The notes below the pieces were generated by a model. It saw nothing but the letters and a program-made list of their open reading frames with translations. It searched no databases and had not been told where the DNA came from. A stretch of 64,000 bases of DNA from Delftia tsuruhatensis (GTDB taxonomy: Bacteria; Pseudomonadota; Gammaproteobacteria; Burkholderiales; Burkholderiaceae_C): positions 786,501 through 850,500 of the forward strand of contig NZ_LR813084.1 of the NCBI RefSeq assembly GCF_903815225.1, in the 5' to 3' direction. Within the stretch, counting starts at the first letter, position 1, and the number at the start of each line of letters is the position of its first letter. The position numbers were made by a program, and so were the translations under genes. Positions 26,485 through 34,745 of this stretch are shown here, piece by piece.

Positions 26485-27888
26485 ATGAACAAGCTTTTCC
26501 TCCCGAGGTCTTCCCTGATTGCACTGCTCGGCCTTGCCTTGTGCGGTTCGGCGGCAGCGGACGCTCCTCCCGAAGTGCCGCCGTCGAGTCCGGGACAGGG
26601 CCTTGCTGCCCACCCGGCCGCGGAAGGCGGTCGTGGCGTGCCCGGACCGGTGGCTGCATCCGCCGCGCCACTGTCCCTCTACGTCGGCCAGGTGCGTGTA
26701 CTGGCACAGTCCGGCGTGGATCGTGTTGCCATCGGCAACGGCAAGCTGCTGACGGCTTCCGTGGTGGCCGACCGGCAGGTCGTTCTCATGGGGGAAAGCC
26801 CTGGCACGACCACGCTCTATGTCTGGCTGCGCAACGGTCGGCAGATTCAGTATGAGGTGTCGATCAGCGCCGACAACAATGAGCGCACGGCTGCCGATCT
26901 GCGCCGCCTGTTGTCCTATGACCCGGGTGTGAGCGTGCAGACTGTCGGCGACCGTGTGGTGCTCGACGGAACCTATGCCAACCAGGCCTCCGCGGAAAAG
27001 ATCCAGAAGATCGCCAAGGCCTATCCGCTGGTGCTCAACCTGGTGCGCGAGCGGCCCGAGGAGCAGTACACGGTCGTGCCTGAGCCCATGGTGCAGCTGG
27101 ATGTGAAGGTGGTCGAGGTGCGCAAGCGGGCGCTGGACAACATCGGCGTCAAATGGAGCAATCTCGGCGTCGCGGGCCCCACCTTCGCGACCTCGGGCTA
27201 CTTCTATGCCAATTCCACCTTCCGGGGACTGAACCAGGAGGGCTATCCCGTCACGAACTCGGCCAGGCCCTTCATCTCCTATTTCGGGCTTGCCACGCAG
27301 ATCACCTCGGTGCTCAATTTCCTGGAATCCAATGGCGACAGCTGGACCCTGGCCGAGCCGCGCATCAGCAGCGTCAGCGGTGGCGCGTCCAAGGTGCGCG
27401 TGGGCGGTGAGGTACCCATTCCGGTCAGCTCGGGCTTCGGCCAGATCAGTGTGGTCTACAAGCCCTATGGCGTGATCCTCGAGTTCAAGCCCGTGATCGA
27501 CAAGGCCGGCAATGTGCGTTCGACCATCGTGGCCGAGGTCAGCCAGCCCGACCGCTCCAACGGCACGGGCGAGTTCGTGGCCTTCTCCACCAACCGCACG
27601 GAGACCGAGGTCAGCCTGCGGCAGAACGAGACCCTGGTGATCTCGGGGCTGCTCAAGAGCGTGGGCGCGCGCAACAAGGAAGGCATCCCCGTCATAGGCC
27701 GTGCCCCGGTGGTCGGACGACTTTTCTCCACCCAGGAACTGAGCAACGAGCAGACCGAGATGCTGGTCGTGGTCACTCCGCGCCTGCACACGCCGGCCGC
27801 CGACCGCGCGGCCCTGCTGGCCAGCGAAAGCGCCTACGGCAACCTGCAGGAAGTCCGCTCCATGATCGAACGCAAGCTGGCGCGCTGA
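26485..27888 (+). CDS. cpaC: Tad secretin CpaC/RcpA
   Basis: A 467-residue outer-membrane secretin through which the Flp pilus exits. A signal peptide (LIALLGLALCGSAAADA) precedes a short pilus N-domain (YVGQVRVLAQSGVDRVAIGN, MGESPGTTTLYVW), a BON-like segment (VSVQTVGDRVVLDG) and the secretin domain (VQLDVKVVEVRKRAL, VRVGGEVPIPVS, NETLVISGLL, EMLVVVTPRL). Length fits CpaC (about 450-550). Located between cpaB and the ATPase gene. Confidence 0.9.
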   Translation: MNKLFLPRSSLIALLGLALCGSAAADAPPEVPPSSPGQGLAAHPAAEGGRGVPGPVAASAAPLSLYVGQVRVLAQSGVDRVAIGNGKLLTASVVADRQVVLMGESPGTTTLYVWLRNGRQIQYEVSISADNNERTAADLRRLLSYDPGVSVQTVGDRVVLDGTYANQASAEKIQKIAKAYPLVLNLVRERPEEQYTVVPEPMVQLDVKVVEVRKRALDNIGVKWSNLGVAGPTFATSGYFYANSTFRGLNQEGYPVTNSARPFISYFGLATQITSVLNFLESNGDSWTLAEPRISSVSGGASKVRVGGEVPIPVSSGFGQISVVYKPYGVILEFKPVIDKAGNVRSTIVAEVSQPDRSNGTGEFVAFSTNRTETEVSLRQNETLVISGLLKSVGARNKEGIPVIGRAPVVGRLFSTQELSNEQTEMLVVVTPRLHTPAADRAALLASESAYGNLQEVRSMIERKLAR

Positions 27889-27906
27889 AAACCATCGGAA
27901 ACAAGA

Positions 27907-29685
27907 ATGCTGTATCTCGATATCCAGGGCCCTGACGGGCAGCAGCGCACGGTGACCATCGAGGGCACGCGCTGCCGTATCGGCCGTGGCGCGGACGCCG
28001 ATCTGGTGCTGCCCGGGTGGACCGTTCACAAGGAGCATGCCGAAGTCTTCGTGTCGAATGAACAGGCCTTCGTGCGCGACCTGGGCACCATGTTCGGGAC
28101 CTACGTCAAGGACGCCAAGATCACGACATTCGGTCCGCTGCAGCCCACCGAGGCCATACGCATAGGCCCCCACAGGCTATTGGTGCGCTGGAGCCGCCAG
28201 CAGGGCGATCCGGCCAGGCATGGAGAGACCGTGGTCATGCCGGAATCGGCGTCGGGGGCCCCACCCGTCGCTGCCCTTGCGCCACAAGCCCCTGCGGTAA
28301 CGGAGCGCCCGCCCGTGGCCGTGGCGTTGCATGCCGTGCCCGGGGCCGCGGGCCCACGGGCCGCCCCCTCTCCGGGGTCCGGGGTGCGCCATCACTCCAG
28401 CGTGCAGATCGACGAGCAGTGGCTGGAGTACCGGCGCAAGATCCACGAGAAGCTGATCGAGTCCTTCGACATGCGCCGCACCGACGTGCACCGCATGTCG
28501 GACGCCGAGCTGCGGCTGCACACCGAGCAGGCGATCCGCGAGATCTTCCAGCAGATGCCGGCCGGCATTCCCGCGCATGTGGACCGGGACCGCCTGATGC
28601 AGGAAGTGCGCGACGAGGCCATCGGCCTGGGCCTGCTCGAGCCGCTGCTGGCCGACCCCTCCGTCACGGAAATCATGGTCAACCGCGTCGACGAGATCTT
28701 CGTCGAACGCGAGGGAAGGCTGTCGCGCGTTCCCCTGGCGTTTTCCAGCGAGAAGGCCGTGATGGGCGTGATCGAGCGCATCGTGGCGCCCGTGGGTCGC
28801 CGCATCGATGAGAGCTCGCCGTTGGTCGATGCACGTCTCAAGGATGGTTCGCGCTTCAATGCCATCATTCCGCCGCTGGCCCTCAAGGGGCCGTCGATGA
28901 CCATCCGGAAATTCGCCAAACGCAAGCTCGAGGCCTCGGACCTGGTGCGCTTCGGATCGGCCAACGAGCAGATGGTCGAGTTCCTGCGCGTGGCCGTTCA
29001 GCAGCACAAGAACATCATCGTCTCGGGCGGAACTGGTTCGGGCAAGACCACCTTGCTCAACATCCTGAGCAACTTCATTCCCGTGGGCGAGCGCATCGTG
29101 ACCATCGAGGATGCAGCCGAGCTGCAATTGCCGCACGAGCACCTGGTTTCGCTGGAGTCGCGCCCCGCCAATGCCGAGGGCAAGGGCCAGATCGCGATCC
29201 GCGAGCTTGTGAAGAATTCGCTGCGCATGCGGCCGGACCGCATCGTCGTCGGCGAGTGCCGCGGCGGCGAGGCCCTGGACATGCTGCAGGCCATGAACAC
29301 CGGGCATGACGGATCACTGACCACCGCCCACGCCAACAGTCCGCGCGACATGCTGGCACGCCTGGAGGTCATGGTCATGATGGCGGGCATGGATCTGCCC
29401 GTGACGGCCATCCGCGAGCAGGTCGCCTCCGCCGTGGACCTCATCGTTCAGCAGACGCGCTTTGCCTGCGGCAGCCGCAAGATCACGCGCATCACCGAAG
29501 TCACGGGCGTGGAGAGCGGCAAGATCCAGTTGCAGGATCTCTTCGAGTTCGTGGAGACGGGCTTCACGCCCGAGCGCAAGACCGCAGGCTATTTCACGGG
29601 CTGCGACAGTGTTCCGGAGTTCTACGAGAAGCTGCGCCAGATCGGCGTGGAGGTGGACCTGGAAATCTTCCGCAAGGCGGCCTGA
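27907..29685 (+). CDS. tadA: Tad pilus ATPase TadA/CpaF with N-terminal FHA domain
   Basis: A 592-residue cytoplasmic secretion ATPase. Residues 1-95 form a forkhead-associated domain (RCRIGRGADADLVLPGW, VHKEHAEVFV, VRDLGTMFGTYV), which in other proteins binds phosphothreonine. A Pro/Ala-rich linker (about 100-160) leads to a full CpaF ATPase: LADPSVTEIMVNR, Walker A GGTGSGKT at 374-381, IEDAAELQLPHEH, and VVGECRGGEALDML (Walker B region). The ATPase powers pilus assembly with TadB and TadC. The fused FHA domain is not in classical TadA, and no TadZ/CpaE gene sits in the locus. Confidence 0.9.
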   Translation: MLYLDIQGPDGQQRTVTIEGTRCRIGRGADADLVLPGWTVHKEHAEVFVSNEQAFVRDLGTMFGTYVKDAKITTFGPLQPTEAIRIGPHRLLVRWSRQQGDPARHGETVVMPESASGAPPVAALAPQAPAVTERPPVAVALHAVPGAAGPRAAPSPGSGVRHHSSVQIDEQWLEYRRKIHEKLIESFDMRRTDVHRMSDAELRLHTEQAIREIFQQMPAGIPAHVDRDRLMQEVRDEAIGLGLLEPLLADPSVTEIMVNRVDEIFVEREGRLSRVPLAFSSEKAVMGVIERIVAPVGRRIDESSPLVDARLKDGSRFNAIIPPLALKGPSMTIRKFAKRKLEASDLVRFGSANEQMVEFLRVAVQQHKNIIVSGGTGSGKTTLLNILSNFIPVGERIVTIEDAAELQLPHEHLVSLESRPANAEGKGQIAIRELVKNSLRMRPDRIVVGECRGGEALDMLQAMNTGHDGSLTTAHANSPRDMLARLEVMVMMAGMDLPVTAIREQVASAVDLIVQQTRFACGSRKITRITEVTGVESGKIQLQDLFEFVETGFTPERKTAGYFTGCDSVPEFYEKLRQIGVEVDLEIFRKAA

Positions 29686-29688
29686 GAC

Positions 29689-30531
29689 ATGGACTGGCTG
29701 CCGCTTCTCGTCGCTGCCTGCACGGCCGGCTCTGTCGTGCTGGTGCTGCTGTTCCTGCGCATGACCTGGGGGGGCTACCGCGCGAAGTTCACGACCGATG
29801 CCAAGCTCTCGCTCGAGGACATGTTTCTGTTCATCGACCCGCAGCGCCTGTTCTTCATCAACATCGGCATGGTCGCCGTGGTGCCGCCGCTGGTATGGAT
29901 CGTGACGGGCGCGTTGCCGCTTGCCGTGCTCGTGGCTGTGGGCATATTCGTGCTGCCGCGCATCGCCTATGGCTTTCTTCGCAAGCGGCGCGAACAGCGC
30001 CTGGTCCAGCAGATGCCCGATGTGCTCAACATGATGGCCGGGGCGCTGCGCTCGGGCGCCAGCCTGGCGATGGCCATCGACCTCGTGGCGACCGAGTCGC
30101 CGCCCCCGTTCTGCCAGGAGATGTCCATGGTGCTGCGCGAGCAAAAGCTGGGTGTGTCGCTGGAGGACTCCTTCGAGAGCTTTTCACAGCGCGTCGACGT
30201 CGAGGACGTGCGGCTGCTGGCCTCGGCGGTCACCATCTCCAAGGAAGTCGGCGGCAACCTCTCGGAAGTGCTGGACAGGCTGGCCTCCACGCTGCGGGCC
30301 AAATCCTCCATGGAGGGCAAGATCAAGGCGCTGACCTCGCAGGGCAAGCTGCAGGGCATCGTCGTGGGATTGCTGCCGCTGTTCCTGGCCTTCGTTCTGT
30401 TCCAGATGGAGCCCGAGGCCATGGAGCCCCTGTTCACCACCTACTACGGCTGGGCCGTGATGGCCGTGATCGGCGTGTTGCTGATCATGGGAGGGGTGTT
30501 CATCAAGAAGATCGTCACCATCGATGTCTAG
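29689..30531 (+). CDS. tadB: Tad platform protein TadB
   Basis: A 280-residue inner-membrane protein of the T2SS F family. Hydrophobic segments lie near residues 5-25, 50-95 and 225-275. The cytoplasmic T2SF helix bundle includes QQMPDVLNMMAGALRSGASL and VTISKEVGGNLSEVLDRLA. TadB and TadC form the inner-membrane platform driven by the ATPase. Starts three bases after the tadA stop, which fits translational coupling. TadC follows. Confidence 0.9.
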   Translation: MDWLPLLVAACTAGSVVLVLLFLRMTWGGYRAKFTTDAKLSLEDMFLFIDPQRLFFINIGMVAVVPPLVWIVTGALPLAVLVAVGIFVLPRIAYGFLRKRREQRLVQQMPDVLNMMAGALRSGASLAMAIDLVATESPPPFCQEMSMVLREQKLGVSLEDSFESFSQRVDVEDVRLLASAVTISKEVGGNLSEVLDRLASTLRAKSSMEGKIKALTSQGKLQGIVVGLLPLFLAFVLFQMEPEAMEPLFTTYYGWAVMAVIGVLLIMGGVFIKKIVTIDV

Positions 30532-30585
30532 GCCGGATTCCACACGGGTGGCGAGACCTTGCCACCGTCATGCAAGGAGGATCCC

Positions 30586-31455
30586 ATGCAGGGGATGATC
30601 GCATCATTGCTGCTCGCGCTGGCGCTCATCGTGGGCCTGGCGGCTACCTACCGGCTGTTTCGCCAGGCGCCCGACGAGGACCGCACCTACAAGGACAAGC
30701 CGCCGAAGCTGTTTCGCATGACCTGGCCCCTGATCAATCTCCTGGCTTCCAGCCTGCACTGGGCCATCAGCAGCCGCAGCGAGGAGCGCTACGCCCTGGC
30801 CCTGCGCCGCGGCGGCCAGGACTATGCGCTCAGTGCGCAGCAGTTCTTCGCGGGCAAGGTCGTCTCCTCGATGGCGGGTGCCCTGCTGGGATTGCTCATC
30901 CAGTCCATGCTGGGTTCCAGCGGCCTCGCCATGGTGCTGGTGCTGGCTGCCATGGCCTTCTTCTATCCGGACCTGTGGCTGGCCGAAGTCACCAAGAAGC
31001 GCAACCTGGCCATTCTCAAGGCCCTGCCCTTCTTCATCGATCTGCTGACACTGTCCATCGAGGCCGGGCTCAACCTTTCCGGCGCCATGCAGCAGGCCGT
31101 GGCCAAGAGCACGCAGGGGCCGCTGACCCTGGAGGTCAATCGCGTGTTGCGCGACGTGCGCGCCGGAAAGGCGCGCATCGACGCGCTGCGCGATTTCGCG
31201 CAGCGGCTGGACTTTCCGCCCGTGACCAGCTTCGTCTCGGCGCTGATCCAGGGCGAGAAGACCGGCTCCAGCCTGGGGCCCATCCTGCGGGCACAGGCCG
31301 AGCAGCGCCGCACGGAACGCTTCCTGCGTGCCGAGAAGATGGCCATGGAGGCACCGGTGAAGATGCTCGGCCCCCTGATCTTCTTCATCTTTCCCTGCAC
31401 GTTCATCGTGATCGGCTTTCCGATCGCCATGAAGTTCCTGGCCTCGGGCTTGTGA
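30586..31455 (+). CDS. tadC: Tad platform protein TadC
   Basis: A 289-residue inner-membrane T2SF-family protein, partner of TadB. It shows PFFIDLLTLSIEAGLNLSGA, the family signature, then FVSALIQGEKTGSSLGPILR and a final hydrophobic pair (LGPLIFFIFPCTFIVIGF). AAGGAGG five bases before the ATG at 30586 decides this start over a TTG at 30559. Normal length for TadC. Confidence 0.9.
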   Translation: MQGMIASLLLALALIVGLAATYRLFRQAPDEDRTYKDKPPKLFRMTWPLINLLASSLHWAISSRSEERYALALRRGGQDYALSAQQFFAGKVVSSMAGALLGLLIQSMLGSSGLAMVLVLAAMAFFYPDLWLAEVTKKRNLAILKALPFFIDLLTLSIEAGLNLSGAMQQAVAKSTQGPLTLEVNRVLRDVRAGKARIDALRDFAQRLDFPPVTSFVSALIQGEKTGSSLGPILRAQAEQRRTERFLRAEKMAMEAPVKMLGPLIFFIFPCTFIVIGFPIAMKFLASGL

Positions 31456-31485
31456 TGTCCTGGCCTGTGTCCCACCCGCTCCCCG

Positions 31486-31893
31486 ATGCGCGCAAGTCTT
31501 GAAACCATGTTCGATCACGCCCCTGTGCTGCATGTGGACGGCCATCCCACGGCCTGCCGCGTGGCCACGGCGCGCAGTTTCGCGCAGCGTGCGCGCGGCC
31601 TGCTTTGGCGCGCGCCGCTGCAGTCGCAGCAAGGCCTGTGGATCACGCGCTGCGCGAGCATCCATACCGTGGGCATGGCCTATGCCATCGATGTGGCCTT
31701 TCTTGACGAAGAGGGCCGCGTGCTGCGTGTCTGCGCGCATGTCGCGCCCTGGCGCTTTCGCTGGCGCCTGGGGGCCAGCGAGGTGCTGGAGCTGCGGGCC
31801 GGCCAGGCCCGGGCCCTGGGCATCGAGGCCGGATGCCGCATCGCACGCCACAACCCGGACATGCCCCCGCACAGCACCAGCCGTGCACATTGA
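31486..31893 (+). CDS. DUF192 family protein
   Basis: A 135-residue protein of the DUF192 fold: FAQRARGLLWRAPL near residue 32, the ITRCASIHTVGMAYAIDVAF core and VLELRAGQARALGIEAG near the end. No signal peptide is visible here, although many family members are exported. Function unknown. DUF192 genes recur inside Tad loci, which suggests a link. A start at 31507 is possible. Sits 30 bp after tadC. Confidence 0.72.
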   Translation: MRASLETMFDHAPVLHVDGHPTACRVATARSFAQRARGLLWRAPLQSQQGLWITRCASIHTVGMAYAIDVAFLDEEGRVLRVCAHVAPWRFRWRLGASEVLELRAGQARALGIEAGCRIARHNPDMPPHSTSRAH

Positions 31894-31905
31894 CCATCGC
31901 CTTTC

Positions 31906-32649
31906 ATGCATATCACCGCCATGACCCTCCTGACACCACGCCTTGCCACTGTTCTTCTGGCTGTTGCCGCGCTCGCGGGTTGTGCTGCTCCGGCGCAGCC
32001 CGCGGCCAATCCGTTCGAAGGAGCTCCGGGTGTGCTCGGATCCATGGCACAGGCACGCTCCGCGCCAGGCGCATCGGCGCGGGCCGCACAGGCCGAGGCA
32101 CCTCAGGCCCAGGAGCAGGCCGGCGCGCAGGCCAGGGCCGAAGCCGACGAATCCCGGGCCGCGCTGCAGGCGGCCGAGGATGCCTACGCGCGTGGCGATT
32201 GGCTGGGGGCCTCCCGGCAGTTCAAGCAGCTGACTTCCATCTATCCGAACAATGCCCAGCTGTGGTTCGGCTATGGCGCGTCCGCCGCGCTGTCGGGTGA
32301 CCTCGCCGAGGCCGCAGCCGGTTTCGAGGCGGCGCTGCGCATCGACGGCAACGATGCGCGGGCCGCCTACAACCTTGGCCTGGTGCGCCTGTCGCAGGCC
32401 GACATGGCGATCAACCGCGCAGGATTGAGCATGGCAAACGCGCCTGCCCAGGTGCGCGAGGAGATCTCGCGGCTGCGCTCCGATCTCGCGCCCCTGTTCG
32501 GGCGCAATGTCCAGGGAGCGCTGGCCAGCCCCGCACGGCCGGAGGCCGTGGCACGCGTGCAGGACCCGGCGCGCGCGGCCGCACGCACGGTCGCACCCTC
32601 CGAAGCGCAGATCCAGCTGCCGCGGCCCGGGCTGCAGGCAGCGCCCTGA
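31906..32649 (+). CDS. TPR lipoprotein, TadD-like
   Basis: A 247-residue lipoprotein (leader LATVLLAVAALAGC, lipobox LAGC). An Ala/Gln/Glu-rich stretch follows, then about two tetratricopeptide repeats (AYARGDWLGASRQFKQLTSI and AAAGFEAALRIDGNDARAAYN). TadD proteins of Tad loci are TPR lipoproteins thought to help place the secretin, so TadD is the likely equivalent, though the similarity is generic. A start at 31921 is also possible. Confidence 0.68.
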   Translation: MHITAMTLLTPRLATVLLAVAALAGCAAPAQPAANPFEGAPGVLGSMAQARSAPGASARAAQAEAPQAQEQAGAQARAEADESRAALQAAEDAYARGDWLGASRQFKQLTSIYPNNAQLWFGYGASAALSGDLAEAAAGFEAALRIDGNDARAAYNLGLVRLSQADMAINRAGLSMANAPAQVREEISRLRSDLAPLFGRNVQGALASPARPEAVARVQDPARAAARTVAPSEAQIQLPRPGLQAAP

Positions 32650-32664
32650 GCCAGGACCGTGGCC

Positions 32665-33381
32665 ATGGTGCACCCACATCGCAGGAGGCCGCACGCCGCA
32701 CGCCAACGCGGCGCATCGCTGACGGAGTTCATCATCGTCGGGCCCATCGCCATCCTGCTGACCTTCGTCCTGCTGCAGGCCGGCCTTCTGTACATGGCCA
32801 AGCTCACGCTCAACAACGCCACCTTCATGGCGGCGCGCCATGGCTCGGTCAACGGGGCCCAGGCCAGTGCCATCAAGAACTCGCTGGCCAAGGGCCTGGT
32901 GCCCTTCTACCAGAATGCCTTCGAATCCAGCGACGCGGCGCGGCTGGCCGGCGCCTATGCGCAGGCCCTGGCGGCGGTCAACTTGGGGCTCAACGTCAAG
33001 TTGTCGGTGCTCAGCCCCTCCGACGAGGCCTTTCGCATCTACGGCATCACGCGTGCCGGCGTGACCACCATTCCCAACGACAACCTGGAGTTCCGCACGG
33101 CGGCCCCCATTCGCGGGGCCGGTATCTCCCTGCGCGATGCCAATGTGCTGCGCATCAAGGTGACCTATGCCTATGAACTGAAGGTTCCGCTCATGCAGGC
33201 CATCGTCAAGCGCATCATGTGCCCCCTGATGACGGCAGATTCCGATGTGCGCGGCTGGGAACGTCCGTCGCTGCGCCCCATGGGCGAGGTCTCGGACTGT
33301 GTCTACTACCTGCAGGGCCGGGTCCCCATCGTCTCCTATGCCACCGTGCAGATGCAGACGCCTGCATCGCGCCGTGGCTGA
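32665..33381 (+). CDS. TadE-like minor pseudopilin (second)
   Basis: A 238-residue protein with a basic leader (RRRPHAARQRG) followed by ASLTEFIIVGPIAILLTFVL. Cleavage after Gly16 gives Glu at +5 and Phe at +6, the TadE pattern. The remaining part is predicted periplasmic, with two Cys residues (IMCPLMTAD, VSDCVYYLQ) that could pair. CAGGA lies eight bases before the ATG at 32665; a GTG at 32659 is an alternative. Confidence 0.75.
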   Translation: MVHPHRRRPHAARQRGASLTEFIIVGPIAILLTFVLLQAGLLYMAKLTLNNATFMAARHGSVNGAQASAIKNSLAKGLVPFYQNAFESSDAARLAGAYAQALAAVNLGLNVKLSVLSPSDEAFRIYGITRAGVTTIPNDNLEFRTAAPIRGAGISLRDANVLRIKVTYAYELKVPLMQAIVKRIMCPLMTADSDVRGWERPSLRPMGEVSDCVYYLQGRVPIVSYATVQMQTPASRRG

Positions 33382-33484
33382 GTGGCACCCTCCCGGTCCA
33401 GGCGGGCCACAGCGCCATGAAGACCAGCCGCATTCCGTCCGTCGCTGGCGCCAGTGGCAGGACGCCCCTGTCCGTGGGGTGGTG

Positions 33485-33949
33485 ATGAAGGGATGGCCAG
33501 GGCTCCATGCACGCCATGCCGCAGCCGTGGCAGCCGCGGCGCTCTGTGCCCTGATGGCGCACTTTCCCTGTGCTGCCCAGGGGCTGGTGAAGGAGTTGAA
33601 GGCTGCCGAGGAACCGGGGCGCTGCACTCGCGACTCGGTCGAATTCATCGTGGGTGGAGGAGGCAATGCCCGGGCCGCGACATGTCCCGCACGGCATGCC
33701 GCAGCCGCCGCAGGTGCGCCGGCGGCGCGCCCCGGGACCGTGGCCGGCGTTCGCCGGCCCGACGGCGCGCAGCAGGAACGCCGGCAGATTCTCGAGATGG
33801 AGCTGGACAAGGAGAGGCAGCAGGCCAGCCTGCTGCGTTCACCGGACGGGCCACAGACGGGACCGCAGGCCGAAGAGCGGCGTGCCCGGCTGCGCCGGCA
33901 CGAGGAGAACATCGCGGCGCTGCAGGCAGAGATAGGCAGGCTGCCCTGA
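33485..33949 (+). CDS. Small exported coiled-coil protein, last clear gene of the Tad locus
   Basis: A 154-residue protein with a signal peptide (AVAAAALCALMAHFPCAAQG), a Gly/Ala/Pro-rich middle and a charged C-terminal helix (RRQILEMELDKERQQASLL, then RLRRHEENIAALQAEIGRL) predicted to form a coiled coil. Two Cys residues (RCTRDS, ATCPARH) lie in the mature part. I do not recognise the family with certainty. Placement on the same strand 103 bp after the second TadE-like gene suggests a pilus-related role. Confidence 0.5.
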   Translation: MKGWPGLHARHAAAVAAAALCALMAHFPCAAQGLVKELKAAEEPGRCTRDSVEFIVGGGGNARAATCPARHAAAAAGAPAARPGTVAGVRRPDGAQQERRQILEMELDKERQQASLLRSPDGPQTGPQAEERRARLRRHEENIAALQAEIGRLP

Positions 33950-33993
33950 ACCGGCGCGAGCCCTGGCGTGTCGGTCACACGCTGCCGGTGCCC

Positions 33994-34155
33994 ATGGAGT
34001 TCACGCGGACCTATCTGGCCACGCGTGCCGACTTGAGCCCCGAGCAGGAAAAGCTGATGTCGCGGCTTGTCCCCATGCAGGTGACCACGTTGGGCCGCCA
34101 GGGGGTGCCCGACCCTGTCTGGGGCACGCCGGTCTCGCTGCGCAAGGGGCAGTGA
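33994..34155 (+). CDS. Short uncharacterised open frame
   Basis: A 53-residue frame (MEFTRTYLATRADLSPEQEK, ending VWGTPVSLRKGQ) between the Tad locus and the MerR gene. The composition looks protein-like, and it lies in a frame different from the preceding gene. There is no clear ribosome site. It could be a real small gene, the tail of a decayed gene, or chance. Confidence 0.25.
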   Translation: MEFTRTYLATRADLSPEQEKLMSRLVPMQVTTLGRQGVPDPVWGTPVSLRKGQ

Positions 34156-34162
34156 GGACTTC

Positions 34163-34636
34163 TCAGCGCCGGTGATTGGCTGCGGCGGAGGATTTCCGGG
34201 GCCGGCCACGGGCCGCCGATTCTGCTTCGGCCTGCGCCCACTGCATCCTGGACAGCACGCGCCGGGCGTTGGCTGCGCAATCCATGTCCCGGGGCCGGGC
34301 TGCAATCTGCTCCATCAGTTCGACCAGCTGTGCCTTGCTTTGCGCCAGCCGCGCCTGCAAGGCTTCGATGTCCGTGATCTTGCGGTGCAGGGCGTCGAGC
34401 ACGGCGCCATGTTCCCATTGCGCGAGGTCGCCCGGCAACAGGGCGCGCAGCTCATCCAAGCTGAAGCCCGCACGCTGCCCGGCGGTGATCAGCCTCAACG
34501 CCACCACGGCATCGCCGCCGTAGCTGCGGTAACCGTTGGCCTGTCGCTGTGCGGCCTTGAGCAGGCCGATGCGTTCATAGAAGCGGATGCGCGAAGGCGT
34601 CAGGCCCGTGTGCTGCGCGAGTTCTCCGATCTTCAT
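34163..34636 (-). CDS. MerR family transcriptional regulator
   Basis: A 157-residue regulator with the MerR winged helix at the N-terminus (MKIGELAQHTGLTPSRIRFY, YERIGLL, NGYRSYGGDAV), a coiled-coil dimer helix (ALHRKITDIEALQARLAQSK) and a short tail. No cysteine pattern for metal binding is evident; one Cys at DMDCAANA. It diverges from an epimerase-like gene whose promoter has the long spacer and dyad typical of MerR targets, so that gene is the likely target. Confidence 0.85.
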   Translation of the reverse strand: MKIGELAQHTGLTPSRIRFYERIGLLKAAQRQANGYRSYGGDAVVALRLITAGQRAGFSLDELRALLPGDLAQWEHGAVLDALHRKITDIEALQARLAQSKAQLVELMEQIAARPRDMDCAANARRVLSRMQWAQAEAESAARGRPRKSSAAANHRR

Positions 34637-34672
34637 GGCCTTTGCGCCCGAGGGCTCCGTGGTGATGCGTGA

Positions 34673-34703
34673 TTGACATTGAACCTTGCTTCAAGGTTAA
34701 CCT
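34673..34703 (+). promoter_or_regulatory. MerR-type promoter and operator of the epimerase-like gene
   Basis: A consensus -35 TTGACA (34673-34678) and a -10 TAACCT (34698-34703) are separated by 19 bp. Between them lies a perfect dyad AACCTTG-CTT-CAAGGTT (34682-34698). The over-long spacer with a central inverted repeat is the hallmark of MerR-activated promoters, in which the regulator twists the DNA. It drives the gene at 34746. Confidence 0.72.
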
Positions 34704-34745
34704 GCTTTCCACAGATACGCGGTCAACGACGGAAGGCGGGCGCAG

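Noticed and set aside
30604..34305. 1233-codon minus-strand open frame
   Set aside because: Antisense to tadC and five downstream genes of the Tad locus with good motifs and ribosome sites.
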